DNA of 64,000 bases from Zygnema cylindricum (taxonomy: Eukaryota > Streptophyta > Zygnematophyceae > Zygnematales > Zygnemataceae), in the NCBI GenBank assembly GCA_037447655.1, contig JBBHKE010000140.1, positions 1 to 64,000 of the forward strand, read 5' to 3'. The notes below the pieces were generated by a model. That model was not told where the DNA came from and did not search any database. It saw only the letters and a program-made list of their open reading frames with translations. This document shows positions 1 to 9,500 of this stretch, in pieces (within the stretch, counting starts at the first letter, position 1; every line of letters starts with the position of its first letter). The translations under genes were made by a program, and so were the position numbers.

Positions 1-433
1 GAAAGACTCCAAGAATCTCCCCGTAGCAACAGCAACAGTACACAGCACACACGGATAAAGGTTGAGTTTTATTATTCGGAAGAAGATTACAAGCTGAAAG
101 CTCGCTGTGAAGGTCTACTCAAAGAGTCTGTTGTTGACTAGGTTTACTGCACTATTTCAACTAATCAGCTGCTAGTCAACTAGGTACTATCCCTATGTAC
201 ACGTGGACCTTCTCGGTCAAACACGATCTATCCAACTATCTTATAGAACAATGTAGTCAAATCTACATTCTGCGGCGTTGTTATACTGCTACGCTGCGTT
301 GCTATGTTACAATACTAAGTTGTTACGTTGCTATGCTGCGCTACTCTGTCGTCACAGCCACGCTGCTCTAAAACGGCAACTGCAACAGCCTTGTCCCTAA
401 CAATAGTGTACAATTCTTTGTAACCCTGTTACA
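1..433 (-). repeat. Partial Ty3/gypsy LTR, reverse orientation
   Basis: The reverse complement matches the LTR at 48982-49475 over most of its length, including the LTR start TGTAACAGGGTTACA (here 419-433 on the minus strand) and the region around the GTAGCAACAG-type motif near position 25. About 60 nt of the LTR lie beyond the window edge, so whether this is a solo LTR or belongs to an element to the left cannot be decided. It is diverged from the 48982 copy by many substitutions and small indels. Confidence 0.85.
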
Positions 434-699
434 ATTCTCCTTAAAGATTATGAAGGAGTTCAAGGAGTTAAGGGAGTTTGATAGCTTTGTGGTGTTTCTT
501 GAGGAGTTAGAGGAGGTTAGTGAAGATGATCTTTTATATGATTAAGAGGAGTTAGAAGTGAGAGTGTTTTGAGGGTGTGAGGAAATTATGTAAGAAAAGT
601 TCCCCGTGGAATATATTAGCTTCCGTGGGGTTATCTTTCTATAGTGTGTGTTTTATCTTTTATGCTTCCGCTTGCATTTGCACTCGATGTTTTATCATT
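434..699. other. Unassigned spacer
   Basis: This is a purine-rich stretch with repeated GGAGTT motifs between the gypsy LTR and the copia fragments. No gene, terminus or RNA is recognisable. Confidence 0.4.
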
Positions 700-1660
700 C
701 GATCCTATCAAAACTAAACCCATATAACACTAATGATAGATACAAGGTTAGATTTGTTGCCAAAGGTTACACTAAGAAAGACGACATAGACTATAAAGAA
801 ACTTTTGCACCGATAGTCAGATTCCCTTCAGTCAAAATCCTCCTAAGTTTAGCAGCGGTAGAGGATATAGAAATCAAATGGATATCAAAATAACCTTTCT
901 TACAACGAGAGTTGGAAGAGGAAATATACATGAGGCAGCCAGAAGGATATGTGGACAGTGGGGAAAAAAACAAGGTGTGCAAACTGAAAAAGTCGCTCTA
1001 TGGATTTAAACAGGCCCCGCGGCAATATAATGTTAAACTGGACAAATTTCTAACCGACTTGGGGTATATCAAAATTAGTTCAAATCTTTTTATATATCTA
1101 TTTGAGGACGAAAATGGAGTGATATTTATTGTTATTTATGTGGATGACTTGTTAATCTTAAGTAAATCCTTAAATAAGATCAACAAATTAAAACAGGATT
1201 CTAGAAGTAGGTTTGATATGCAAGACCTTAGTGAGGCAAAATATATTTTGGGAATTCAGGTGGAAAAAGACAGAGTGAATAGAATAATCAAACTTACTCA
1301 AAAAAAACTATTGGAAATATGTTAGAGAAATTTCAGATGGACAAGGCAAATGGATGTACTACTCCTATGGATCTAAAGAAAATGTCGGAGGGGGGTGAAG
1401 AGGGAGGAATAATGATTATTGATGATAAAATGGATGAGGGAGAGAAAAGGGTTACGGAAAACATCCCTTATCGGCAGATAATAAGCAGTTTAATCTACTT
1501 TATGAACTGTATCTGGCCGGATACAGCTGCAACTCTTAGGTGTCATCAGTAGAAGTCTAAAAGAACACAAAAAGAGAGACTAAGAGGGAGCTAAAAGGTG
1601 ATGAGATATCAAGTGGGCACAAGTGAATTGTGGTTGCATTTGGGAGGGAAGAACACTGAC
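700..1660 (+). pseudogene. Copia reverse transcriptase/RNase H fragment (G family)
   Basis: Conceptual translation in several frames shows copia RT blocks: [20 protein letters not shown], then LKKSLYGFKQAPRQYN, the catalytic IYVDDLLIL box near 1135-1160, KYILGIQVEKD, and the start of the RNase H region ending around the LWLHLGG block near 1630. Wording is closest to the minus-strand element G (for example MDKANGCTTPMDLKK). Frames break near 893, 1320 and 1552, and the start of RT, integrase, gag and LTRs are absent. The fragment is joined abruptly to an integrase piece near 1660-1672, so this is a rearranged relic and not one element read through. Confidence 0.85.
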
Positions 1661-2926
1661 ATAACTTCAAAGATACTTCAACGAAAATAAAGTATCGAGT
1701 GAAAAATTACATGAGACCTCAATAAAAGAAATAAGAAGTGATAATGGGAAAGAATAAACCCAAGGGAGTTTGAATAATTTCTTAAAGGAGAAGAAATTCA
1801 TCATGAAAAAACTGTCATTTACAATCCGGAACAAAATAGAATAGCACAAAGAGCAAACAAAACTCTAAGAGATATGTCCAGAAGTATGCTAACTGATAAG
1901 AGGATAGGAATGCAGTTTTGGGTAGAGGCTATGAACTATCCTAACTTTATAAAAAATAGAGTCTTAACTTCGTTAAATAAAGAAGAAACCCCCTATGAGA
2001 AATGGACAGGAAAAAAACCAAATTTGTATAGCTTAACAGTGTTTGGAAGTCAAAAAAACAGTTTAGGCTCTGATAAAACTAAATGGAAGTTAGAGAGAAG
2101 AGGGAAACCGAGATATTTTGTAGGCTATGGTGAAAGCACTAAAGGTTACCGAGTTTATGATCTGAAGAAGAGAGATATAATTTTAGTGAAACACATAGTG
2201 GTCATGGATATGGGAAAGTCCATTGCTCCATTCAAATGTAGTAGGGAAGTCAACGTCAGATTTGTACCCGATCAGTTTTTTGATTCTGACTTTGAAATAA
2301 ATGAGAAGGAAGATGGAGAAAGGGAAGAATCTGCAGATTTACCAAAAGAGAAGGAGGAAAGAACAACATCCGAGATAACTCCTCGATACGAAGTGGAAAC
2401 CGGTGAAGCACTTGATGAGATAATGCAATTAGGAGAAAGAGGAGCAAAAAATCCCCCTAAACAAAACCTCGAGGATGCCTTCCATACCGGCGTCAAATTT
2501 TTAAAGGGGAAGAAGAAGTAGCAAACGGCTCCAAGAAAGACAAGTAAAAAACCAACTCACGGAGATGTCTCATCCGGGTGGGCCTCAGACATACTTAGAG
2601 GCCATAAATACTCTAGAAAGTAGCAGATGGATAACTGCCATAAAAGAGGAAATGGCTTCCGTTATGGAAGCCGATACATGGGAGTTGGTAGGTTGCCCAC
2701 CAAACCAAAAACTAATTAGATGTAAGTGGGTTTTTAAATTTAAGCTAAACCCAGATAATACCATTGAGAGATACAAGGCTAGATTCGTTGCTAAAGGTTA
2801 CACTCAGAAAGAAGGCATAGACTATGAAGAAACCTTTGCACCAGTAGTCAGATTTCCTTCAGTCGGAATCCTCTTAAGTTTAGTTGTTTAGTAGTAGCAG
2901 AGGATATGGAAATTTTGCATGGATAG
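1661..2926 (+). pseudogene. Copia integrase C-half plus RT N-terminus (G-like)
   Basis: From about 1673 the sequence follows copia integrase (KLHET-, RSDNG-like and EQN/RANKTLRD-like blocks). The open segment 1874-2521 continues it (FWVEAMNYPNFIKNRVLTS, GKPRYFVGYGESTKGYRVYD). After a stop at 2519-2521, 2565-2891 holds the pre-RT/RT start ([52 protein letters not shown]). The match fades after LSLVV and ends near 2926. Integrase lies downstream of an RNase H piece, the reverse of normal order, so two partial copies or a recombined element are present. Confidence 0.8.
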
Positions 2927-3106
2927 ACAACGACCTTACGCCACACTATTTGAAACGACACTACATTAGAGTTGTTAACGTTGATTCAAAAAGTACCTTA
3001 AATAATGTAAAGAATAATTTAGAATTATGTACTCTATTTAGGGTGATTGAGTTAAAATTAGGGGTGACGGGATTAGCGTATATTCGCGGTGTACTATAGT
3101 TCACTA
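2927..3106. repeat. AT-rich spacer with one end of a TIR element
   Basis: At 3073-3094 the sequence ATTAGCGTATATTCGCGGTG followed by TA resembles the right terminus of the element at 3107-3645. It faces that element's left terminus 10 nt away, so two related ends sit head to head. A 15-nt inverted pair (GACGGGATTAGCGTA at about 3066 with TACGCTAATTCCGTC at about 3137) spans the junction. No left end for the first copy was found, and it is probably truncated. Confidence 0.5.
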
Positions 3107-3645
3107 CACCACCAATCGTTATTAGCGTTGTGTACGCTAATTCCGTCCCGCTTTTTTTTTTATTTTTCTCCATTAGTGTAGTTCATTCTATTTTTTTCTT
3201 TATTCTATTTAGGGTTATTTTCAGGACGTTGTCTCTTAAATAGAGTGGTGTACGGCCAGTGTCAGACCGTACATAAATGTACCTTTTTAAGTTAAAAAGT
3301 ACAATAAATTAGTTTTAGTAACCGCGGACGCATGAGAATGTGCGTTCTAAAAAGGAAAAAAAACTAGGTCGTAAAAAATCCTGCTCGCACATATTCGTCC
3401 GACAGCCGCGTTTCGACTGTGTGAATGTACAATTTGTGTACGATTTGTCAGATTCTGTACGGAGACCTATATTAGTGTAAGCATGTTTGCTACCGACATT
3501 TATTTTTTCAAAGATCCAAATTACCATAACCAAACAATTAGAATGTATGATTTTTCCCAAAATTTTCAAATTCTTAAATAGCGTACACCACGGTAATTAT
3601 TTTTATACGCTAAAAAAACTTACACGCTAATAACGATGCGCGGTG
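3107..3645. mobile_element. Non-autonomous TIR element (MITE-like), 539 bp
   Basis: The left end CACCACCAATCGTTATTAGC and the right end (reverse complement CACCGCGCATCGTTATTAGC) form an approximately 21-nt terminal inverted repeat with a few mismatches. Both sides are flanked by TA, as expected for a TA target duplication of Tc1/mariner-type elements. There is no coding capacity. The ends match the shorter element at 16792-16999. Confidence 0.65.
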
Positions 3646-4015
3646 TACAGTACAGTAAAAGAAAACCGCCCCCCTTTGACCTTGGCCGCTGACTAAAAAC
3701 AGGCCTGCGTGGAAGCTCGAAATCACCCGGTGAAGTAACGTGTGATCGCATTAATATGTTGCGGACGCACATTAGCTACGTGCGCACGCCACACGTTTAG
3801 TGCAGCGATAGATTAGTGCGCTGCAAAGTCAACCGCCGGCCAAAGAGGTACAAAAAAAGCGCACACAAATGTGAAGATGACGTCAAAGAGTGCAATCACA
3901 AACAACCGAGAAAACCGAAAACCGTCCCCCTTCTCGCTTGAGATCTGAACGACGCCCGACGGTAACTGGCAACAGACTGGGTGTTAAACGGTCGGTCAAA
4001 GTACATTAGGATCGA
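3646..4015. other. Upstream region of the secreted-protein gene
   Basis: No open frame or repeat is recognised. It precedes the TATA box of the gene at 4111 and probably contains its promoter. Confidence 0.4.
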
Positions 4016-4022
4016 TATAAAG
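4016..4022 (+). promoter_or_regulatory. TATA box of the secreted cysteine-rich gene
   Basis: TATAAAG lies 95 nt upstream of the ATG at 4111. A start about 30 nt downstream (near 4048) would give a 5' leader of roughly 60 nt. Spacing and sequence fit a plant core promoter. Confidence 0.6.
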
Positions 4023-4110
4023 CGCTTACTCACAGACATCAAATTCATCCCTCAGCAATTTCATCACCATCACTCGTTCAGCACGTATTTTCATAAGTCT
4101 TGTCATCACC

Positions 4111-4452
4111 ATGGCTTCTTATCGTGGCTTGTGCTTTATAGCTCTTGCTTTCGGCCTTCTTCTCCTCGTCGATGTGTCTGACGCCCTTTCGTGCCATGCA
4201 GAAGATGACTCTCCGGCAAACACATGTTTGTGCAAGCCATTTAAGTTTACAGGCAGGGAATGGGCGTATGAGAACTGGGACCCGACTTGTCCTCTGGGAG
4301 ATAATTGTCTCGGCTGGAGATGCTTCGGCAACGGATATCTTCAAGTTCATGATTCGGCGCAAGGAATTTGGGTTCCCTATCTTGCCGAATGTGCTTCTCG
4401 AACAAACAAAAAATGTCTTTGGCCTATAACTGGAGTTAATACCATAACCTAG
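4111..4452 (+). CDS. Small secreted cysteine-rich protein, function unknown
   Basis: The intronless frame encodes 113 residues. The ATG context (CACCATGGCT) is a near-perfect eukaryotic start. Residues 1-26 form a signal peptide with a strongly hydrophobic core (CFIALAFGLLLLVDV) and a probable cleavage after SDA. The mature part of about 87 residues has eight cysteines, enough for four disulfides, in the arrangement C, CLC, C-x4-C-x4-C and C-x5-C, together with many tryptophans and aromatics (REWAYENWD, CLGWRCFG). It probably acts in the apoplast or cell wall, but I do not recognise the family and assign no activity. TATA box, strong start context, signal peptide and cysteine pattern together make it a likely real gene. 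An AT-rich 3' region follows. Confidence 0.75.
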   Translation: MASYRGLCFIALAFGLLLLVDVSDALSCHAEDDSPANTCLCKPFKFTGREWAYENWDPTCPLGDNCLGWRCFGNGYLQVHDSAQGIWVPYLAECASRTNKKCLWPITGVNTIT

Positions 4453-5137
4453 CATCATAAATATGATTCAATCCAGTTGTGGGACAATCACGCTTGGAGC
4501 ATGTGGCGACTTGTGATTCCGAAAATTGCTCTGTGCTGCAAACACTCGTAACTATATTGACGCCCGTTTGTAGAAGATTAAGTTTTATTTCAAAGGTTTT
4601 AATGTTTGCTGGAGTAATATTCCTGAGTTGTTGAAAAGGGGTTTTTTTCTTTCTTTTATGATCTATTTTAGCTTTATTACGGTAGTTTTTCGTGTTTAGT
4701 TGAATAGAGCATTTGACATTACCTGTTTTACTTTCGTACTTTTTATAAAATTCATTTAGATGTTGGCTCCTTTGTTCATGGTAGTTTCCATGAGAGCATT
4801 CTCTTTGATTTAGAAGTGAATGTCCTTCTCTTTTAATTTTTAAATATACCACAAGTACGTTTCGTTTATCCAAATGTACATGTGGCACTGATTGACCATG
4901 GGAATTCTGTCTATGAAGAAAATTTTGGTTACAGTTATGGCACTGAACGGTTGACCACAATAACTGGAAAGAGAGGATATCTGAGTTGCATCTTATGTTT
5001 TGAATATGTAACTGAAAAACAAAATTGTTTGCATTTCTATTTGTTGTAAACAAGTTTGCATGACAGAAGTTCAGTTTTGCATGATGGAGAAGTTTTATAT
5101 TTCTGGCATGTACACTTCCAGTGGGAGAATTTTCCAA
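4436..5137 (-). CDS. Unassigned 233-codon open frame, antisense side
   Basis: A minus-strand frame of 233 codons, unusually long for AT-rich DNA, overlaps the 3' end of the secreted-protein gene tail-to-tail by about 17 nt. The product is basic and rich in His, Asn, Lys and Cys. It holds a loose C-x2-C-x3-F start (CHNCNQNF) that resembles half a C2H2 finger, but the His spacing does not complete one. No signal peptide or membrane segment is seen. It may be a decayed gene, transcribed 3' flank, or a chance frame. Confidence 0.25.
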   Translation of the reverse strand: MENSPTGSVHARNIKLLHHAKLNFCHANLFTTNRNANNFVFQLHIQNIRCNSDILSFQLLWSTVQCHNCNQNFLHRQNSHGQSVPHVHLDKRNVLVVYLKIKREGHSLLNQRECSHGNYHEQRSQHLNEFYKKYESKTGNVKCSIQLNTKNYRNKAKIDHKRKKKTPFQQLRNITPANIKTFEIKLNLLQTGVNIVTSVCSTEQFSESQVATCSKRDCPTTGLNHIYDARLWY

Positions 5138-6392
5138 TAGGAGAATTTTTGGGAAGTATCAACAAACAAAATGAGTCTATCTAAACGGTGGAACGTTTAG
5201 ATCTTGTCACTTGTGCCCCAAAGACAATACTAATTTTTTCTCTCATGCGTTTTGCTGTTGTACATACGTCAAATGCGGTTTAGTTGAGAATTTTGACTTG
5301 AATGAACTTGCAGAGAAGAGCTCTTAAAACGGTTTTACTATGGTGTTACCAAAGGATAAAATCAGATGTCATCGTCCGTAATCTCAAATATGAAGTCATT
5401 TGTGGCATGAAGTCATTTGTGGCATGTAGTCACAAGACACCTCTGCGTCCAGGTGTAGTGGCTTGTCTTTGCTCAGGCTGGTCAACCATGCAAATATCTG
5501 TTAAAGGATTTAATATGGGCAAGATATCTGTAGCGGATGGAAACGGAACGCAATACTTTGTCACGGGAGGTTAAAACGCTCGAATTTCGTAAAACTATCT
5601 AAAACTTACCAACCCTACGAGATACGAATTCAAGCATGACATCTCCATTGTTCGCGCCATTGCAGATCAATCTTTAGTTGAATTTTGTGCATTCGGGGGA
5701 AGCAAAAATCATGATTGCTGCAAACGCGCTGTTTTCACTCCCAGGAAAACGAGGGCCTGTTTAGTTCATAGGTGACAACCTGATTGCCTAACAAACATGG
5801 TTACCATATGCCTATAGTAGAAGATAACAAGAAAACGGACTGGTAACTAGTTCACCACTAACTTATCGGATGTTAATAATAGCGCATTTTTTAACAACTT
5901 TAACCATCAATTAGCTATATATTCCTCTGAGAAATACTTATTGTAAGTTCTTTCACAAGGATGTTTTAGAGCTGGTCTTTTGCAAACAACCTGTTGAATT
6001 TCACCAACTTCACGTTTCTGCTTTCTGTTCGTCCATGTCATCATTCAGAACTGAAAGTTGACATTTTACAAGAACAATCTTGAGAACTTCCATTGCTGAA
6101 AATATGAAACTGTATTTCGTTGCATCACTCGGCGTTCAATAGCACGTCACCTCCATATATTGACTAGGCGACAAAATGGGTCGGGGAACGGGAATGAAAG
6201 GAAAAAAATTCAGGAAAATTTGAAACAGAGACGACCCAAATGGTGGACAGTGCGATGCAAAAGATTTTTTCTCCAGTGCATGCCAAAGGAACTGAATTAA
6301 TATCAACCTTAAAGCTAAAACTCGAATCCGATGTTAAACCAAAGGACATTCTGCCAAACCGCAAAGCTTTTCTAAAAGGTTAAATGCACTAA
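5138..6392. other. Intergenic region, nothing assigned
   Basis: The region has only short open frames with no recognisable domains and no termini. It includes the 3' flank of the minus-strand gene ending at 6393; no clear polyadenylation signal was assigned. Confidence 0.4.
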
Positions 6393-6558
6393 TCAGTCAA
6401 GCTTCACCGTCTTCTTCAAGCTCAGAAGCTTTTTCTCGATCTTGTGAACTTCGCGAGGATATCGTATGACCTGATTCCTTGTCGTCATTTCTGATTCAAT
6501 GACATCGGGTCTCTTTGGAAAACTGCTGCAGGCGTGAGAAAGTTTTCCGGCTGATTGC
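6393..6558 (-). CDS. Last exon of the membrane-protein gene
   Basis: The acceptor TTTTTTTGGCAG|GCAA has a polypyrimidine tract. The exon encodes a Ser-rich and then basic tail ending KKLLSLKKTVKLD and a TGA stop. The phase fits exon 7 exactly across a 3.46-kb intron. An unseen small exon in that intron is possible. Confidence 0.6.
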
Positions 6559-9500
6559 CTGCCAAAAAAAGCATTACAATACCATAAATTTACCAGGAAA
6601 AACTTGCTGCCACAGGTAAATACTGTCATAAAACGATTCTGCCTTCAAAACTTGCCTTCAATGACCTGTGAAAGACACATCAAAGTGGTCTGGTAAACGC
6701 TGACTTACTAACATAGCAAACAAGTGACACAAGAGTTATGATAACTCCAAAGAAAGAAAACACACAAAACAGTCCCCACTGCCTGTTTATTTAGATGTGT
6801 GTATTTCCACCCTTTGTACCAAGAGACTGATTGTACGAACTGTTTCTCTATTACCCCGATATTGTCAATCATACTGGCAGCAAGAATGGATTGGCAAGCC
6901 AAAAACATTGTACTGACAAACCTTAAACCCAACCAGCCAAACATGACAACAAGCACCTGTTGCTGCAAATGGTAGGCACGCCTATACCCATGTGACTTAT
7001 GACACATATGCCTGTCTCATCATGTTTCCTCTGACATTATGAGGAACTGAGGGTGAGGTATATTGTCTATCTATCACAGGCAACAAAAATTATGAAACCG
7101 CCTGTCTGAACCAAAAAAGAGTGAACAAAAATGCAGCATTTTAATACAGCTGTAGAAAAACTTGTCACGCTCTCGCAAGTAAAATTAATGAAAAATCACT
7201 GGCTGTATGCATGGCAATCCACAAGTCAAAAGACAGACGTTCGAAAAAATATCGATATTGTTATGGTTGCAAGTAAATGAGCTTCAATGTGGATAGCCTC
7301 GAAACACCAATTGATCCAAGAATATGCAGTAGGGCATGGACAAAACTACGACATACAGCTTTCCTTTAAGAAAAAAGATTGCAATGGAAGGACTTGATGC
7401 TTTGCAAGGTGGCGTCATAAACATCATTGACTCATAATTTCAGAATTGAAACTGATATGCCAACATACAGGACAAAAACAGTGTAATGCAGTAAGTAGTT
7501 AAGCTTCAAAGAGAATTTAAAAGGCGACTGATCATAACATCAATAGACCAAATAATGGAACAGCTGTAAACGTCATCAAGCTTTCCAAAAATTATTCGTA
7601 TCCTGATAGTTTCTGCTAAGTGCTATTGGATATCGTTCCATGTACATTACGTACATGTAGAAAATGTAGACCTATTACACAAATGTTTGTCTTAGCAACC
7701 ATGCGATATAAGGATATACAATAAGTTACATGACATTAGGCTATGCATCCACACCCAATTACAGGAAATCTGATTTCCATAGACCCACTTATGTAATGCC
7801 TGTTTTAGATGTTTAAAACCATATAATATTGCGATTTGTTGCAATATTAATACACCAAATATAAAGATCATCGAACAAGGAATATTGGGAAACCCCCCTC
7901 CAGTAAACAACAGTAGCAGTAAGGCTTTACATGTTGTCTTGACTAAAAAACTTGCCATCGATTAAATACACTGAGAATTGAATTCATTCAATTTAATAAC
8001 TGCCACATCTGTTGGAAAAGCACTTTTTGGTGACACACATTGACACACATCATAATGCGATGCCTATCACGACCTGAATGGACAGATAACACTTAAAACT
8101 CAACCTTTGCCCACAACTTCTTAGTATATATATCAGTAACAAAATTACAAGAGAAAAAAAACATATGACGCTCACCTTGGATGGAGGACATTGTGGCTGT
8201 CAACCTGTGAATGCCAGGGAAACATGGAAGGATCCATCCAGACAGGGATGCCATAATTAGAAACACAATTTCTGTACAATTTGATTGTAGCGAACTCTTG
8301 AAAACCAAGATTGTTCATGACGGAAAGCTTCAATTGTTCTATAAACTTTATGCAATTACCACGACAGTAATCGCTTCACTCTCTGCTCCCATACACCATG
8401 ACAGATTACAGAGCGCAGATGCAAAGTGCGTACTCGCAAGTTCATTGATGTACCAGTCGCAATCTGGTCAACATTCTGGCGTTCAAGGACAAGTGTGCCC
8501 CGCAGTGGGCCTGTTGCACGAGAAAACTGGATCTGCAAGTTCGTCCATTGACCTGAAGCATAGTGGTACGTGCTGTTGAAAGCAGACAAAACCACCCAAC
8601 CCACAAAGAAACGGAAAAAGGAGGAACATTCAAAACGAAAGAGGAGAGAAACAAGTGAGCCTGCTTGTTCATACAGAGCAGGGGCTATCCGTTCAAGAAC
8701 TCTTTTCTATGTCCAAGTGATGCCATAGGAGAAATAATGCATGTTTGACACCACTACAAGCAAGTATTATAAGAGAGTTTGTTAGCCATTCTAGCAGAAG
8801 GAAAATCAGCAATCCACAAGATCGCTTCAAGCAATCAACATCATATTCATAAAATTTATTCAAAGGTTACAGAAGTCAAGGGATTAAAACTTTCTGTAGT
8901 TTCAGGTCAAAACTCTCTGTACTTTCATTCGTATCGACGTCATTCTTATGGTTTGTCACTAAAATTCACCTGTGTCGGAACCATTCTAGCATTGTCCTTC
9001 ATAGCTAGCCCATGCCGATATGTTGTTTTTCTAAATGAAATCTAGTGGATGGCATCTTTTCTAGATAAAAGTAGCTGGCCATCATAAATTCATCACATCA
9101 ACAGCCAAATTTAAACACTTTGTCGGCTAAAACATGGTCTATCATAAGAACAGAGAATTCCTGACTTCAAGAATGTGTCAGGTGGCACCCACATCTTATT
9201 GCTGATAAGTCATGGCCCCTTTGTGCTTTATAGTAAACTCTGCAAAGACACAGTTCATAGTGTCGAAACCACAAACAACAGCAACTACACTGCCCTTGTT
9301 ATTAACATTAAGAAATTATCAGTGTTAATGTGAAATTAGAATATATAATGCTAATTTAGTGCAATGAGAAGTGGTAGATTTTAGTTCACTCTCTTATATA
9401 ATGTTGTTAACACTAGTTAATGATTTTTGGACAAAAAGTCGCGACCGAATAGGGTTATTAACTCGAACAAAGATGGGTAGTGTTGTTGATATGATACGAG

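Noticed and set aside
5302-5574. 90-codon open frame as a gene
   Set aside because: No domain, signal or start context support; length is expected by chance.
8176-8204. A 29-nt exon of the minus-strand gene with good splice sites
   Set aside because: Including it between exons 7 and 8 breaks the reading frame.
8211-8604. Overlapping frames on both strands in the last intron
   Set aside because: No similarity to the host gene family, no consistent splice phase and no domain.
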